Below, piece after piece: positions 26,244-34,157 of a stretch of DNA of 42,332 bases (positions are counted from its first letter, which is position 1; the number at the start of each line of letters is the position of its first letter). Below the pieces are notes generated by a model that saw only the letters and a list, made by a program, of their open reading frames with translations, did not search any database and was not told the origin of the DNA. Location of the stretch: the NCBI GenBank assembly GCA_945861675.1, contig CAMAVY010000013.1, positions 1 to 42,332 of the forward strand, given 5' to 3'. Origin of the DNA: Klebsiella pneumoniae. GTDB taxonomy: Bacteria > Pseudomonadota > Gammaproteobacteria > Pseudomonadales > Azotimanducaceae. Position numbers and translations under genes: made by a program.

Positions 26244-26283
26244 TTGACACCACAAAATAGACCACGGTCTACTATTTTGACAA
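26244..26283. promoter_or_regulatory. Divergent promoter region with palindromic operator
   Basis: TAGACCACGGTCTA (26258-26271) is a 6-bp-arm inverted repeat with a 2-bp spacer, the size bound by TetR dimers. On the plus strand TTGACA (26244-26249) could be the -35 of the P450 gene with TCTACT (26268-26273) as a weak -10. On the minus strand TTGTCA (26283-26278) and CTATTT at 17 bp spacing could serve the TetR-Rieske operon. The palindrome overlaps both spacers. The box assignments are by eye. Confidence 0.6.
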
Positions 26284-26294
26284 CCCCTGCAGCC

Positions 26295-26325
26295 ACCCGA
26301 CCCTGGCACCCGACCCTGGCACCCG
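26295..26325 (+). repeat. 13-bp tandem repeat upstream of the P450 gene
   Basis: ACCCGACCCTGGC occurs twice, followed by ACCCG. It lies between the operator and the P450 start, in the 5' untranslated region. Confidence 0.85.
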
Positions 26326-26335
26326 CATAGAAACA

Positions 26336-27484
26336 GTGAGCCCGCGCATGCGCCTTCTCGATCCAGCACTCGTACAGCACCCCTATGACGAATACGCGCG
26401 TTGGCGCACCGAGCAGCCCGTGTGGTGGGCCGAGGACGCGCACAGCTGGGTGCTTGCACGCCATGACGATGTGCGCGCGGTGCTGAAACAGTCGGACGCC
26501 TACTCGTCGGCTGCAATGGGCGCCGGACAGGTGCCATTGCCGCTGCTCGGTGATGACCCGCCAAGGCACACGCAGTTGCGCAAGCTCGTCGATCGCGCAT
26601 TCACCACACGCATGCTGCGCGACATGGAAGCCGACGTAGACGTGCTTGCGCGCGACCTCGTGGATGCGATTCCGGCTGACCAGCCCGTGGACATCGTGCG
26701 CGCACTCACGCAACCGCTGCCGGTCGGCGTCATCGCACGCATGATGGGCATACCGATCGAACGGGCCGACGATTTCAAGCGCTGGTCCGATGCGCTCACA
26801 TCAACCGTCGCCGATGCCACACCCGAGTCACGTCAACGCGACATCGGTGAAATGGCCGCATATTTCCATTCGCTGATCGGCGAACGCCGCGCCAAACCAG
26901 GGCCCGATCTCGTCAGCGCTGTGGTGAATGCAGAAGTCGATGGTGCGCATCTGTCGGATCAGGACATCGTCGGCTTCAACATGCTGCTGCTCATCGCGGG
27001 CAATGAAACCACTACGAATCTGCTGGGCAATATGCTGAACGCACTCGTCGACCGGCCGGCGGTCTACGCGCGCCTGGTACGCGAGCCTGAACTGATTCCC
27101 GCCGCCGTGGACGAAGCGCTGCGTTTCGACTCGCCCGTACAGTTTCTGCGCCGCACACTGACGCAGCCGGCAACTTTCCACGGCCAGGCGATGGCCGCAG
27201 GCGATACGGTGACGGTGCTGACAGGTTCAGCGAATCGTGATGAGCAGGTATACCCAAACGCCGATGTGTACGACATCGATCGACAGAAAGTGAACCACCA
27301 TAGCTTTGGCTTCGGCATTCACTTCTGCATCGGCGCGCCTCTGGCACGGCTGGAAGCGCAGTGCGCCATCAAGCATCTGGTGCGGCGCTTTCCGCAGATC
27401 ACGCGCGGTGCTGGGCAGAACGAGCGCATCGGCTCGTTCCTGCTGCGTGGCTTTCATCATCTGTGGCTTGAACTGCAGGCGTGA
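26336..27484 (+). CDS. Cytochrome P450 (CYP)
   Basis: 382 residues from GTG 26336; ATG 26348 (MRLLDPALV) is equally possible, and neither has a clear ribosome binding site. The I-helix oxygen groove is LLIAGNETTTN, the ExxR pair is in DEALRFDSPVQFLRR, and the haem loop is HSFGFGIHFCIGAPLARLE with ligand Cys331. Length and motifs fit soluble bacterial class I P450s, which take electrons from a ferredoxin and reductase that are not nearby. Divergent from TetR-Rieske across the palindrome; a shared substrate pathway is inferred. Confidence 0.96.
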   Translation: MSPRMRLLDPALVQHPYDEYARWRTEQPVWWAEDAHSWVLARHDDVRAVLKQSDAYSSAAMGAGQVPLPLLGDDPPRHTQLRKLVDRAFTTRMLRDMEADVDVLARDLVDAIPADQPVDIVRALTQPLPVGVIARMMGIPIERADDFKRWSDALTSTVADATPESRQRDIGEMAAYFHSLIGERRAKPGPDLVSAVVNAEVDGAHLSDQDIVGFNMLLLIAGNETTTNLLGNMLNALVDRPAVYARLVREPELIPAAVDEALRFDSPVQFLRRTLTQPATFHGQAMAAGDTVTVLTGSANRDEQVYPNADVYDIDRQKVNHHSFGFGIHFCIGAPLARLEAQCAIKHLVRRFPQITRGAGQNERIGSFLLRGFHHLWLELQA

Positions 27485-27509
27485 TCGTCGGTCCAGGGCG
27501 GTTCGGCAG

Positions 27510-28148
27510 CTATCCGGCGTCCGGACAGCGCAATGTCAGGTTGCCCTGCGGGTCGCGCTGGAGCGTACCAATCCAATGCGCAGTACCTGCCAGCGCGTCG
27601 ATGCGGCGCTCCATGCGCGCAAGCGCACCCGGCGCACCCCGATCGCCAAGATAATGCCGAACTTCGTGTTCTAGACCTGCGCGCACCGCGACCACTGCCA
27701 CAGTCTCGTGGTCGGTCACGTCCACGCGTGTGTAGTTCGGCATCCTAGCGAACTCAACGGCACGTAGCCCAGCGAACAGGCGCGCCACAGCGTCCCGACT
27801 TACGCGCGTCGCCGGCGGTGGCTGCGCACACACAAACCTCTCGCCAGAAGACGTCACATCGCCACCGCCCGTTATCCGCACCCGATACATCGGGCAGCCG
27901 TCCCAGCATCCAAGCCGTTGCAGCTCGATGTAGTCGGCGGGTGTCGGCCAGATGCGCGCCGGCGCAGCCACAGCAGCAATCCAGACAGCGACTGCCTTCT
28001 CTGGTGCCAGATCGGTTTCCTGAAGGATGGCTATGACGCCCAATCCGCTGATGAGCAGCAGATTCAGCAGTAGTAACAAAAACGTCCGGCGGTAGTCCGC
28101 ACGCGGGCGATCAACATCCTCAAGCGCCCATTCGTAGTTGGATTGCAT
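27510..28148 (-). CDS. DUF6438-type membrane-anchored protein
   Basis: 212 residues. One N-terminal membrane segment (FLLLLLNLLLISGLGVIAIL, about 23-42) is followed by a soluble part with YIELQRLGCWDGCPMYRVRI, the C-x3-CPxY pattern of DUF6438 proteins. The function of that family is unknown. The N-terminus MQSNYEWALEDVDRPRAD would be cytoplasmic and the domain periplasmic. Convergent with the P450 gene (25-bp gap); 18 bp from the VOC gene on the same strand. Confidence 0.75.
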   Translation of the reverse strand: MQSNYEWALEDVDRPRADYRRTFLLLLLNLLLISGLGVIAILQETDLAPEKAVAVWIAAVAAPARIWPTPADYIELQRLGCWDGCPMYRVRITGGGDVTSSGERFVCAQPPPATRVSRDAVARLFAGLRAVEFARMPNYTRVDVTDHETVAVVAVRAGLEHEVRHYLGDRGAPGALARMERRIDALAGTAHWIGTLQRDPQGNLTLRCPDAG

Positions 28149-28166
28149 CGACTCGCTCCGGCCGCT

Positions 28167-28646
28167 TCACGTGGATGGACTGGCACGCGTAGCCACACGC
28201 TGCACGTGCTGATCGATCGGCACAGGATTGCCATCGGGATCGATCAGCAGCAGCGACGCAGGACCGCTCGTCGCCTCATCTGCAGTGGCGACGGGCGTCA
28301 GCCCGCGCTGCACCAATTCGCGTTGCAGGTCGCGCACGTCTCGGAACTCGGCCAGCGGATTCGCTTGCGCGTCCCAACCCGGCTTGAAGGTCGGCGTGTT
28401 GCGTTCGAACATGCCCTCGAAGAGCCCGATGGTAGTGCTGCCGTTGCGCAGGATCAGCCAATGCGCGGCCGGATCGCCCATGACCAGGCGAAAGCCCAGC
28501 TTTTCATAGAACGCCTGCGCTGCGTCAGCACGACGCACTGTTGCCCGGACACCCACAACTGCGACACTCGCCGCACGCGACGAAGCAATCAACAAAACAA
28601 CGAACGAAGCAACCAACGAAGCAACCAACGAAGCAACCCGAGGCAT
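28167..28646 (-). CDS. VOC (glyoxalase/dioxygenase-fold) protein, apparently exported
   Basis: 159 residues. A VOC unit is recognisable: VGVRATVRRADAAQAFYEKLGFRLVMGDPAAHWLILRNGSTTIGLFE and LLLIDPDGNPVPID. Ahead of it lies a hydrophobic MPRVASLVASLVASFVVLLIASSRAA that looks like a signal peptide and is built in part from a 12-bp DNA repeat. If that segment is real, this is a secreted or periplasmic VOC protein, which is uncommon; otherwise a GTG near V28 would give a normal cytoplasmic protein. The start codon at 28646 lies only 5 bp from the divergent cupin ATG. Confidence 0.7.
   Translation of the reverse strand: MPRVASLVASLVASFVVLLIASSRAASVAVVGVRATVRRADAAQAFYEKLGFRLVMGDPAAHWLILRNGSTTIGLFEGMFERNTPTFKPGWDAQANPLAEFRDVRDLQRELVQRGLTPVATADEATSGPASLLLIDPDGNPVPIDQHVQRVATRASPST
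28604..28639 (+). repeat. 12-bp tandem repeat between VOC and cupin starts
   Basis: ACGAAGCAACCA occurs three times (last base C in the third). On the minus strand it codes SLVA repeats in the VOC signal-like segment; on the plus strand it is the 5' leader of the cupin gene. Confidence 0.9.
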
Positions 28647-28651
28647 GCACT

Positions 28652-29032
28652 ATGGCGCTTGCACCTGGACCCATGCAGGTCATCAAGAACGCTTTCACGT
28701 CGAAAGCGGAAGCACTCGCAGATATCAGCCGTCAGGACCTCTGGCCCACAACCTACGTCTCTGAACGCATGGAAGAACTGCCATTGCACTGGCACGACGT
28801 CGACAATTGCGGCTACGTGCTCGAAGGTTCGAGTTACGTGCTGGACGAGCACGGACAGCGCATCGAACTCGGCCCAGGCGACAAGCTTGTGCTGCCCGCG
28901 GGCGCGGTGCATGCCGAAGGCAAAGTCACCGAACGAATGGTGTACATCGTGGGCATATCAAAAGCCGCAAATCTGTTCGATGCGTTACTGCCGCTGCGTG
29001 ACCCGGCTTCGAGTCCGCTGCGCACCGCCTAG
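28652..29032 (+). CDS. Cupin-domain protein
   Basis: 126 residues from ATG 28652, with GAGG (28640-28643) about 8 bp upstream. The single cupin barrel is shown by PLHWHDVDNCGYVLEGSSYVLDEHGQRIELGPGDKLVLPAGAVHAEG, holding a HxH-type first motif (HWH) and the PAGxxH second motif, so a metal site is likely. Function is not assignable; small cupins are often isomerases, dioxygenases or sensors. An alternative ATG at 28673 would drop seven residues. The promoter must lie within the VOC coding sequence. Confidence 0.85.
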   Translation: MALAPGPMQVIKNAFTSKAEALADISRQDLWPTTYVSERMEELPLHWHDVDNCGYVLEGSSYVLDEHGQRIELGPGDKLVLPAGAVHAEGKVTERMVYIVGISKAANLFDALLPLRDPASSPLRTA

Positions 29033-29057
29033 CGCGGCCACCCGACGGCAACGGTCG

Positions 29058-30035
29058 TCATCCGCCGACCGCAGCGGCGCGCGCAAGAATGCGCTCCGCA
29101 ACAAGCCCGCCATGGGTGTTCTGCAGAAAATGCCCCGCCCCCACGATAGGGTCGAACGTAGCGTTCATGCGCGCTGCCCAGGTGCGACCCCAGGCTTCCG
29201 TGAACACATCATCGTCGACGCCCCAGATGAAATGCACAGGGCGCGGCCATTCGAGCAGCAGCCGGTAATGCAGCGCCTGCGCCACCGCATTGCCGTTGTC
29301 GAACGTGTCCGCCGCCAGCGGGATCGATAGTGGAAAGCGCCGCAAGCCGTTGTATGCGTTGTCCGGCAAGCCAAGGAACGGCGCTGTGAACGCGTCGTAC
29401 ATGGCCTGCGCGGCCGGCGTCAACGCGGGCACATTGCCAGAGCCGATGCCGGGCAACGCGCTCGCGCGGCCAACAAATCCCGCACTCATCGCCAGCAGCA
29501 GACCGATCTGTGGCTTCTCGCGATAAAACAGCCCGCCCGCCTTCCAGTTCCTGTGCCAGTTGCGGATCGCCTGCGTGTACTCGAAACCTTCGTGGTGCAG
29601 CCACGTGTTCATGATGACAAGCCGAGCGAATCGCTCGGGCGTCAAGGCAGCCTGGGCAAGGCCGATGGGACCACCCCAGTCCTGGCACACCAGCGTTGTG
29701 GCGCGCAGATCGAGGGCTGTGACGAGGCTGGTCAGAATCTCCGTGTGGCGCGCGATGGTGTACCAGTGCGTGTCCACCGGCTTGTCCGAGCGGCCGAAGC
29801 CCATGTGATCCGGCGCGATGCAGCGATAGCCGGCCGAGACCAACGGCGGAATGATGGTGCGGTACAGATAGATCCAGGTCGGCATGCCGTGCAGCAGCAG
29901 CACCGGCGGACCGTCGCGCGGCCCTTCGTCCACGTAGTGCATGCGCAGGTCCTGCCAGGTGTGGTAGTGCGGTGCAAACGCGAACTCGGCCAGGCCGTCG
30001 AAGTTCGAATCGGGTGTTCGCAGGAATTCGGTCAC
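29058..30035 (-). CDS. Haloalkane-dehalogenase-like alpha/beta hydrolase
   Basis: 325 residues from GTG 30035 (TEFLRTPDSNFDGLAEF), the usual start of this family; a longer frame to 30107 looks non-conserved. Nucleophile Asp119 with Trp120 sits in CQDWGGPIGLAQ, HGMPTW is the oxyanion region (the canonical motif is HGxPxW), and the catalytic His is in GAGHFLQNTH. Asp nucleophile plus Trp halide binder fits haloalkane dehalogenases rather than esterases, though some relatives have lost or changed activity. Cytoplasmic. Convergent with the cupin gene (25-bp gap). Confidence 0.85.
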   Translation of the reverse strand: MTEFLRTPDSNFDGLAEFAFAPHYHTWQDLRMHYVDEGPRDGPPVLLLHGMPTWIYLYRTIIPPLVSAGYRCIAPDHMGFGRSDKPVDTHWYTIARHTEILTSLVTALDLRATTLVCQDWGGPIGLAQAALTPERFARLVIMNTWLHHEGFEYTQAIRNWHRNWKAGGLFYREKPQIGLLLAMSAGFVGRASALPGIGSGNVPALTPAAQAMYDAFTAPFLGLPDNAYNGLRRFPLSIPLAADTFDNGNAVAQALHYRLLLEWPRPVHFIWGVDDDVFTEAWGRTWAARMNATFDPIVGAGHFLQNTHGGLVAERILARAAAVGG

Positions 30036-30188
30036 GGTGTGGGCATGTCCATTCAGGCTGTGTGGGCGCAGCGTGCCTTGACCGGGAGCAATACCCTGGA
30101 CAGGCACACACTGCTATCGTCACCCCGAAAGCCGAACCCCGACAACCGCACGGGCGGGCGCATGGGTCGCGGAACCTTCCCCGGAGAC

Positions 30189-30252
30189 AATCCGCTTCAA
30201 CCAGAATCCGCTTCAACCAGAATCCGCTTCAACCAGAATCCGCCTCAACCAG
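30189..30252 (+). repeat. 16-bp tandem repeat, 4 copies, upstream of Rieske 2
   Basis: AATCCGCTTCAACCAG is repeated four times head to tail, the last copy with one change (GCCTCA). It occupies the leader region 54 bp before ATG 30306, between the dehalogenase-like and Rieske genes. No coding role. Confidence 0.95.
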
Positions 30253-30305
30253 ATCACCGTCATCGTCGTCCTTGAACAGGACATGAAAGAACAGGAAACG
30301 CACCC

Positions 30306-31562
30306 ATGCCGCAGCTTGATCCGCGCGAACAGCTTGTTGCCATCGCACACCGCGAACTGAAGAACATGCGCGCCGATCGCATCGATCTGGCGCCTGCAGT
30401 GCTGGAGGTGCCCACCGCCGCGTACTGCGACGAGGCCCAGTTCAAACTCGAAGTGGATCGAATCTTCAAGCGTGTGCCCCTGGCGCTGGGGTTCAGCAGC
30501 GAGTTCAAGGAAACAGGCGCCTACCGCGCGCTGACGGTCTGCAACGTGCCGGTCATCATGGTGCGCGGCAACGACGGCGTGATGCGCACGTTCGTGAACA
30601 CCTGCAGCCATCGCGGCAACTATGTGGTGCCTGAAGGCAGCGGCGTGACGAAGCGTTTCCGCTGCGGCTATCACGCGTGGCAGTTCGGCATCCACGGCGA
30701 ACTGATCTCGGTGTTCCAGGAATCCGATTTCGGAACCGTCGACAAGAGCTGCATGGGCCTCACGCCGCTGCCCACAAGCGAAGTCGCCGGGCTGGTGTGG
30801 GTCACGCTCGATCCGAATTCGACCGTCGACATCAACGACTTTCTGTCGGGCTACGGTGACATGCTCAAGTTCCTGCGCTTCGACGATGCCTATGTCGGCG
30901 GCGCGCAGACACTGCATGGTCCGAACTGGAAGGTGGCCTACGACGGCTACCGGGACTTCTATCACCTGCCCATTCTGCATCGCGCCACGTTCGGCCCGGA
31001 CCGCGAGCCCAAGGCCGACTACGCATCGTGGGGGCCACACGTGCGGGTGATGTCGCCCAAGTCATTCGTCGAACTGGCCGAGCGCGACGAGCGCACCTGG
31101 CAGAACGACGAGCTCGTCCACGGTGTGTGGACGATCTTTCCGAACATTTCGATCGCCGGCAGCCCGACCACGGGCTACATGGTGTCGATGATGTTCCCTG
31201 GCGAGAAGGTCCCCGAGTCCATCACCACGCAGAACTTCCTGCGCTACGACGCAAAGAGCGACGACGAACAAGCCAAGCTTGGCGAATTCATGAAGTTCAT
31301 GATGACGGTGGTGAACGACGAGGACTACATGACCGGCCTGAACGTGCAGCGCGCGCTCGCGACCGGCGCCAAGCGCATCTCGCTGTTCGGCCGCAACGAA
31401 CTCGGCGGGCAGCTGTTCCATCGCTGGGTCGAGCTGCTGATCAACACGCCTGACGAAGACCTGCCCGCCGTGCTGCGCAACGGGCTCGCCCTTTCCCACA
31501 ACGATCAGCAGGCCCACAACGATCAGCAGGCCCACAACGATCAGCGGGCCGCCGCCGGCTGA
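30306..31562 (+). CDS. Rieske ring-hydroxylating oxygenase, alpha subunit (2)
   Basis: 418 residues. Rieske ligands Cys100-x-His102 and Cys120-x2-His123 (TCSHRGN and RCGYHAW) and the mononuclear iron site NWKVAYDGYRDFYHLPILH are intact. The C-terminus ends in three copies of AHNDQQ coded by an 18-bp repeat, an add-on not expected in the family. It differs strongly from Rieske 1, so it is not a recent duplicate. No ferredoxin, reductase or beta subunit is nearby. AGGAAA lies about 9 bp before ATG 30306. Confidence 0.95.
   Translation: MPQLDPREQLVAIAHRELKNMRADRIDLAPAVLEVPTAAYCDEAQFKLEVDRIFKRVPLALGFSSEFKETGAYRALTVCNVPVIMVRGNDGVMRTFVNTCSHRGNYVVPEGSGVTKRFRCGYHAWQFGIHGELISVFQESDFGTVDKSCMGLTPLPTSEVAGLVWVTLDPNSTVDINDFLSGYGDMLKFLRFDDAYVGGAQTLHGPNWKVAYDGYRDFYHLPILHRATFGPDREPKADYASWGPHVRVMSPKSFVELAERDERTWQNDELVHGVWTIFPNISIAGSPTTGYMVSMMFPGEKVPESITTQNFLRYDAKSDDEQAKLGEFMKFMMTVVNDEDYMTGLNVQRALATGAKRISLFGRNELGGQLFHRWVELLINTPDEDLPAVLRNGLALSHNDQQAHNDQQAHNDQRAAAG
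31495..31548 (+). repeat. 18-bp tandem repeat, 3 copies, at the Rieske 2 C-terminus
   Basis: CCCACAACGATCAGCAGG, third copy GCGGG at the end. In frame it adds AHNDQQ-AHNDQQ-AHNDQR, a hydrophilic tail. Confidence 0.95.
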
Positions 31563-31847
31563 TCGTTGCCTGTCGGTGGTTGCATGCGACCGGATTCGTC
31601 CAAGCGCCGGCATTGGGTGACGGCATGAGGCGCTGGCATCGGGTTCCTGCATCAAGCTGCACATCACAGTGCAGCAGCGCCTGAAAGTAATGGCGTGAAC
31701 ACACCCAAATGATCTGAATGCGCAGGGCCGCGTACTTGCGCTGCGACAGGCACTCGGGTGAGTTCGCCGACTTCGGGCGGCCCGTAACAGCCCCACAACG
31801 TGGCGGCGAGACTTTGCTGACGCGTGCGACGTTGCGCAGGCAGCGGA

Positions 31848-32339
31848 TCAAGTACGTTGTACGTACGACGCCGGCGGGCATGGCAGCCGCAGCCAGTCGA
31901 TCGGTTGTACGGACCAGGCCGTGTGCCGGCTGGGCATCACGCGCAACATGCTTGGCGGGGCACGAAAGACGTCCAGCTCCGAATACTGCGGGTACTTCGC
32001 CCGCAGCAATGCCTCGACGCGGGCGAACTCATCCGCATGTGCGGGCGCATACGAGACCACTTCTGCCACACCGTCGATGCGCAGCCACCACAATGCCTGC
32101 CAGTCCGCGTCGTAGTGATCGAGCAGCACGCAGACAGCGCTGCAATGCGCAACGTTGCGGATCCGCTGCAGCGTGCCGCCACGCTTGGGCTTTCCGTCGA
32201 TCGGCATGTACACCACACCGGCGTCGGCAACACAGACGATGGGCACCAGTTGCGGCGCGCCGCTCGGCTGCACCGTGCCCAATCGCGCCACCGGCCACAC
32301 ATTCACGACATGCGCCAGCGCGTCGGCGGTCAACTGCAT
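31848..32339 (-). CDS. PPOX-class (pyridoxamine 5'-phosphate oxidase fold) flavin/F420-binding protein
   Basis: 163 residues from ATG 32339. The split-barrel pattern VARLGTVQPSGAPQLVPIVCVADAG, YMPIDGKPKRGGTLQRIRN and VLLDHYDADWQALWWLRIDG matches the TIGR03668/Rv0121-type PPOX family, which binds F420 or flavin and reduces or oxidises small molecules. The last residues (PPASYVQRT) diverge from the family end. An in-frame GTG to 32399 is possible. The stretch 31563-31847 before it shows no recognisable gene. Confidence 0.8.
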   Translation of the reverse strand: MQLTADALAHVVNVWPVARLGTVQPSGAPQLVPIVCVADAGVVYMPIDGKPKRGGTLQRIRNVAHCSAVCVLLDHYDADWQALWWLRIDGVAEVVSYAPAHADEFARVEALLRAKYPQYSELDVFRAPPSMLRVMPSRHTAWSVQPIDWLRLPCPPASYVQRT

Positions 32340-32463
32340 GCGCAGAGCACGCCGGGCAACCTGCGCTGAATGCGCGAACGCACACGTGCGCCTTGACACG
32401 CAGCCGCCATGCTGCGAACACCTCGATATCGCAACTTTGTTACCTCATATTCAGCGCCACATC

Positions 32464-32497
32464 TTCAGTACCACTGTTCAGCACCGCTGTTCAGCAC
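32464..32497 (+). repeat. 13-bp degenerate tandem repeat upstream of the protease gene
   Basis: TTCAGTACCACTG, TTCAGCACCGCTG and TTCAGCAC follow each other directly upstream of the protease ATG 32517. Confidence 0.75.
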
Positions 32498-32516
32498 AAA
32501 CGAGGGACTACAGACC

Positions 32517-33758
32517 ATGCCGCAATCGTTGCACGGCGTCGTACACAAGCGCATGAGAGTACCAACTGCGATTCTGCTGGGCGCGGTTCTCAGCCTGACC
32601 GCCGTCGGCAGCGCCTGGGCGCAGGAAGAAACAGACCCGGAGATTGCGGCCGATGGCATGCACGCGGACACCGACGAAGCGGGCGATTCAAGCACCGATA
32701 CTGACGATGAAGCCAACACGGACAATGCAGCTGCGACCGACGAAGACTCGCTGCTGGAACAGGAATGGGATGACGACAACGACGCCATCCCCACCGACCT
32801 TGAAGAAGACTCGGCCAATCAGGAGTGGAACTGGGAGGTTCAGGAATCACCCGAACAGGAACGCCCCTTTGTAGACCGACTTCCTGTCGACAGCGTGCAG
32901 CCAGGTCCGGATGAGCGCGGCGGCCGCAATTCAGGCGGCAAACCCGTACCGGACCGCGGCACGCCCTGGCTCGCCGCAATGTACTGGAACCGGCCGGACC
33001 CGGCACCCGCAGGCCGACCGATCTGGGCACACCGACATTGGTGCGGTGGCGTGCTCATCTATCCAGAATGGGTCCTGACCGCCGCGCATTGCACACTGGA
33101 CGCCCAAGGCAAGCGCAAGAACCTGGAAGACCTGCGGGTGAAGGTTGGTTCGGAAGATCTGCACAGCAGCGATGGCGCGGATTTCCGCATCAATCGCATC
33201 GTGAAACATGCGCAGTACGCGCGCGTATCGCGCCCCGAAGCGCCCAACATGTACGACAACGACCTTGCGCTGCTGCACATCGTGTACGACGGCCCGCCGC
33301 GGCAGATCGATCGCAATCAGGTGCGCCCCATTGATCGCATCGGCACGGCGCCCGTCGCGCCAGGCAACCTTGTCACTACATCCAACTGGTACCGCTATCG
33401 CGACGCCGACAGCGAGCGCGCGATACTCATCAAGTTTGAAATGCAGGTGCGCTCGCAGGCCGAGTGCCGCGAGTACGAGGGCCACGAGCAACCGTGGAAG
33501 CTCAACAACGATGTGTACTGCGCAGACAACCTGGAGCGAACGATCTGCGGCGGCGACAGTGGCAGCCCGGTCATTCTGACCAACGGGACGCCAACGCTGG
33601 TGGGCATCACGTCATGGGGGCGTGACACGTGCAGCCTGTTGAATGAAGTGGGCGTGTACACCCAGATCGCGCCGTACATGAGTTGGATCAGCGCAGCAAT
33701 TCAGGCCGCCCGACAGGCCAGCTCGAGTGAGCCGTTCATGGAGTTTGCGCTGCCATGA
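32517..33758 (+). CDS. Secreted chymotrypsin-fold serine protease with acidic propeptide-like linker
   Basis: 413 residues. The signal peptide MPQSLHGVVHKRMRVPTAILLGAVLSLTAVGSAWA is followed by about 100 residues rich in Asp/Glu/Thr (QEETDPEIAADGM to EWNWEVQESPEQ). Then comes an S1 domain with His191 (TAAHC), Asp249 (YDNDLALLH) and Ser348 (CGGDSGSPVI). The position six before Ser is Thr, not Asp, so trypsin-like Arg/Lys preference is not expected. GDSGSP replaces the usual GDSGGP. The acidic stretch may act as a propeptide or a flexible stalk. Start ATG 32517, GAGG about 10 bp upstream. Convergent with another secreted acidic protein. Confidence 0.92.
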   Translation: MPQSLHGVVHKRMRVPTAILLGAVLSLTAVGSAWAQEETDPEIAADGMHADTDEAGDSSTDTDDEANTDNAAATDEDSLLEQEWDDDNDAIPTDLEEDSANQEWNWEVQESPEQERPFVDRLPVDSVQPGPDERGGRNSGGKPVPDRGTPWLAAMYWNRPDPAPAGRPIWAHRHWCGGVLIYPEWVLTAAHCTLDAQGKRKNLEDLRVKVGSEDLHSSDGADFRINRIVKHAQYARVSRPEAPNMYDNDLALLHIVYDGPPRQIDRNQVRPIDRIGTAPVAPGNLVTTSNWYRYRDADSERAILIKFEMQVRSQAECREYEGHEQPWKLNNDVYCADNLERTICGGDSGSPVILTNGTPTLVGITSWGRDTCSLLNEVGVYTQIAPYMSWISAAIQAARQASSSEPFMEFALP

Positions 33759-33779
33759 ACGGGCCACGTATTCATCGGC

Positions 33780-34106
33780 TCAGCGGCGCGGCGAAGGAAT
33801 TCCGCCGCCATTGACCGGTGAATCAGAGACAGGGGCATCCGCCATTGCATCAGCGGGCGTCCCATCTGCAGCCTCTGTTGCGGCTGCGCCTTCGTCTGTT
33901 GCGGCTGCGCCTTCGTCTGCTGCGGCTGCGCCATCATCGGAGGTTGCATCTGCATCTTCTGTTTCTGCGCCAGCAGTTGCAGCGTCGCCCGCTTCCGTCG
34001 CCTCCTCGTCTTCCTGCGCGTAGGCAATCGGTGCAATCAGCACGCTCGATCCCGCCAGCGCAAACGCAACGGAAAACAGAATGGCAGGCACTTTGGAGAG
34101 TCGCAT
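33780..34106 (-). CDS. Secreted acidic low-complexity protein
   Basis: 108 residues from ATG 34106, with GAGGTG 6-7 bp upstream. Signal peptide MRLSKVPAILFSVAFALAGSSVLIAPIAYA; the mature part starts QEDEEATEAGDAATAG and is almost wholly Ala/Asp/Glu/Thr/Gly with DEGAAAT repeats, ending NGGGIPSPRR. No fold is expected. It resembles in composition the acidic linker of the convergent protease (both start AQE after the cut), which may be coincidence or a functional pairing. A metal-binding, surface or decoy role would be speculation. Confidence 0.7.
   Translation of the reverse strand: MRLSKVPAILFSVAFALAGSSVLIAPIAYAQEDEEATEAGDAATAGAETEDADATSDDGAAAADEGAAATDEGAAATEAADGTPADAMADAPVSDSPVNGGGIPSPRR
33877..33939 (-). 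repeat. 21-bp tandem repeat, 3 copies, in the acidic protein gene
   Basis: Two identical 21-bp units (33877-33897 and 33898-33918) and a third diverged one code the DEGAAAT repeats in frame. Confidence 0.9.
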
Positions 34107-34157
34107 TCGTAACACCTCATCAGAATAACCAGGGAAAGCACTGAAGCCCCGCGCACC

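Noticed and set aside
30306-31562. Rieske 2 as a recent duplicate of Rieske 1.
   Set aside because: The two share only the metal-ligand motifs; surrounding sequence differs throughout.
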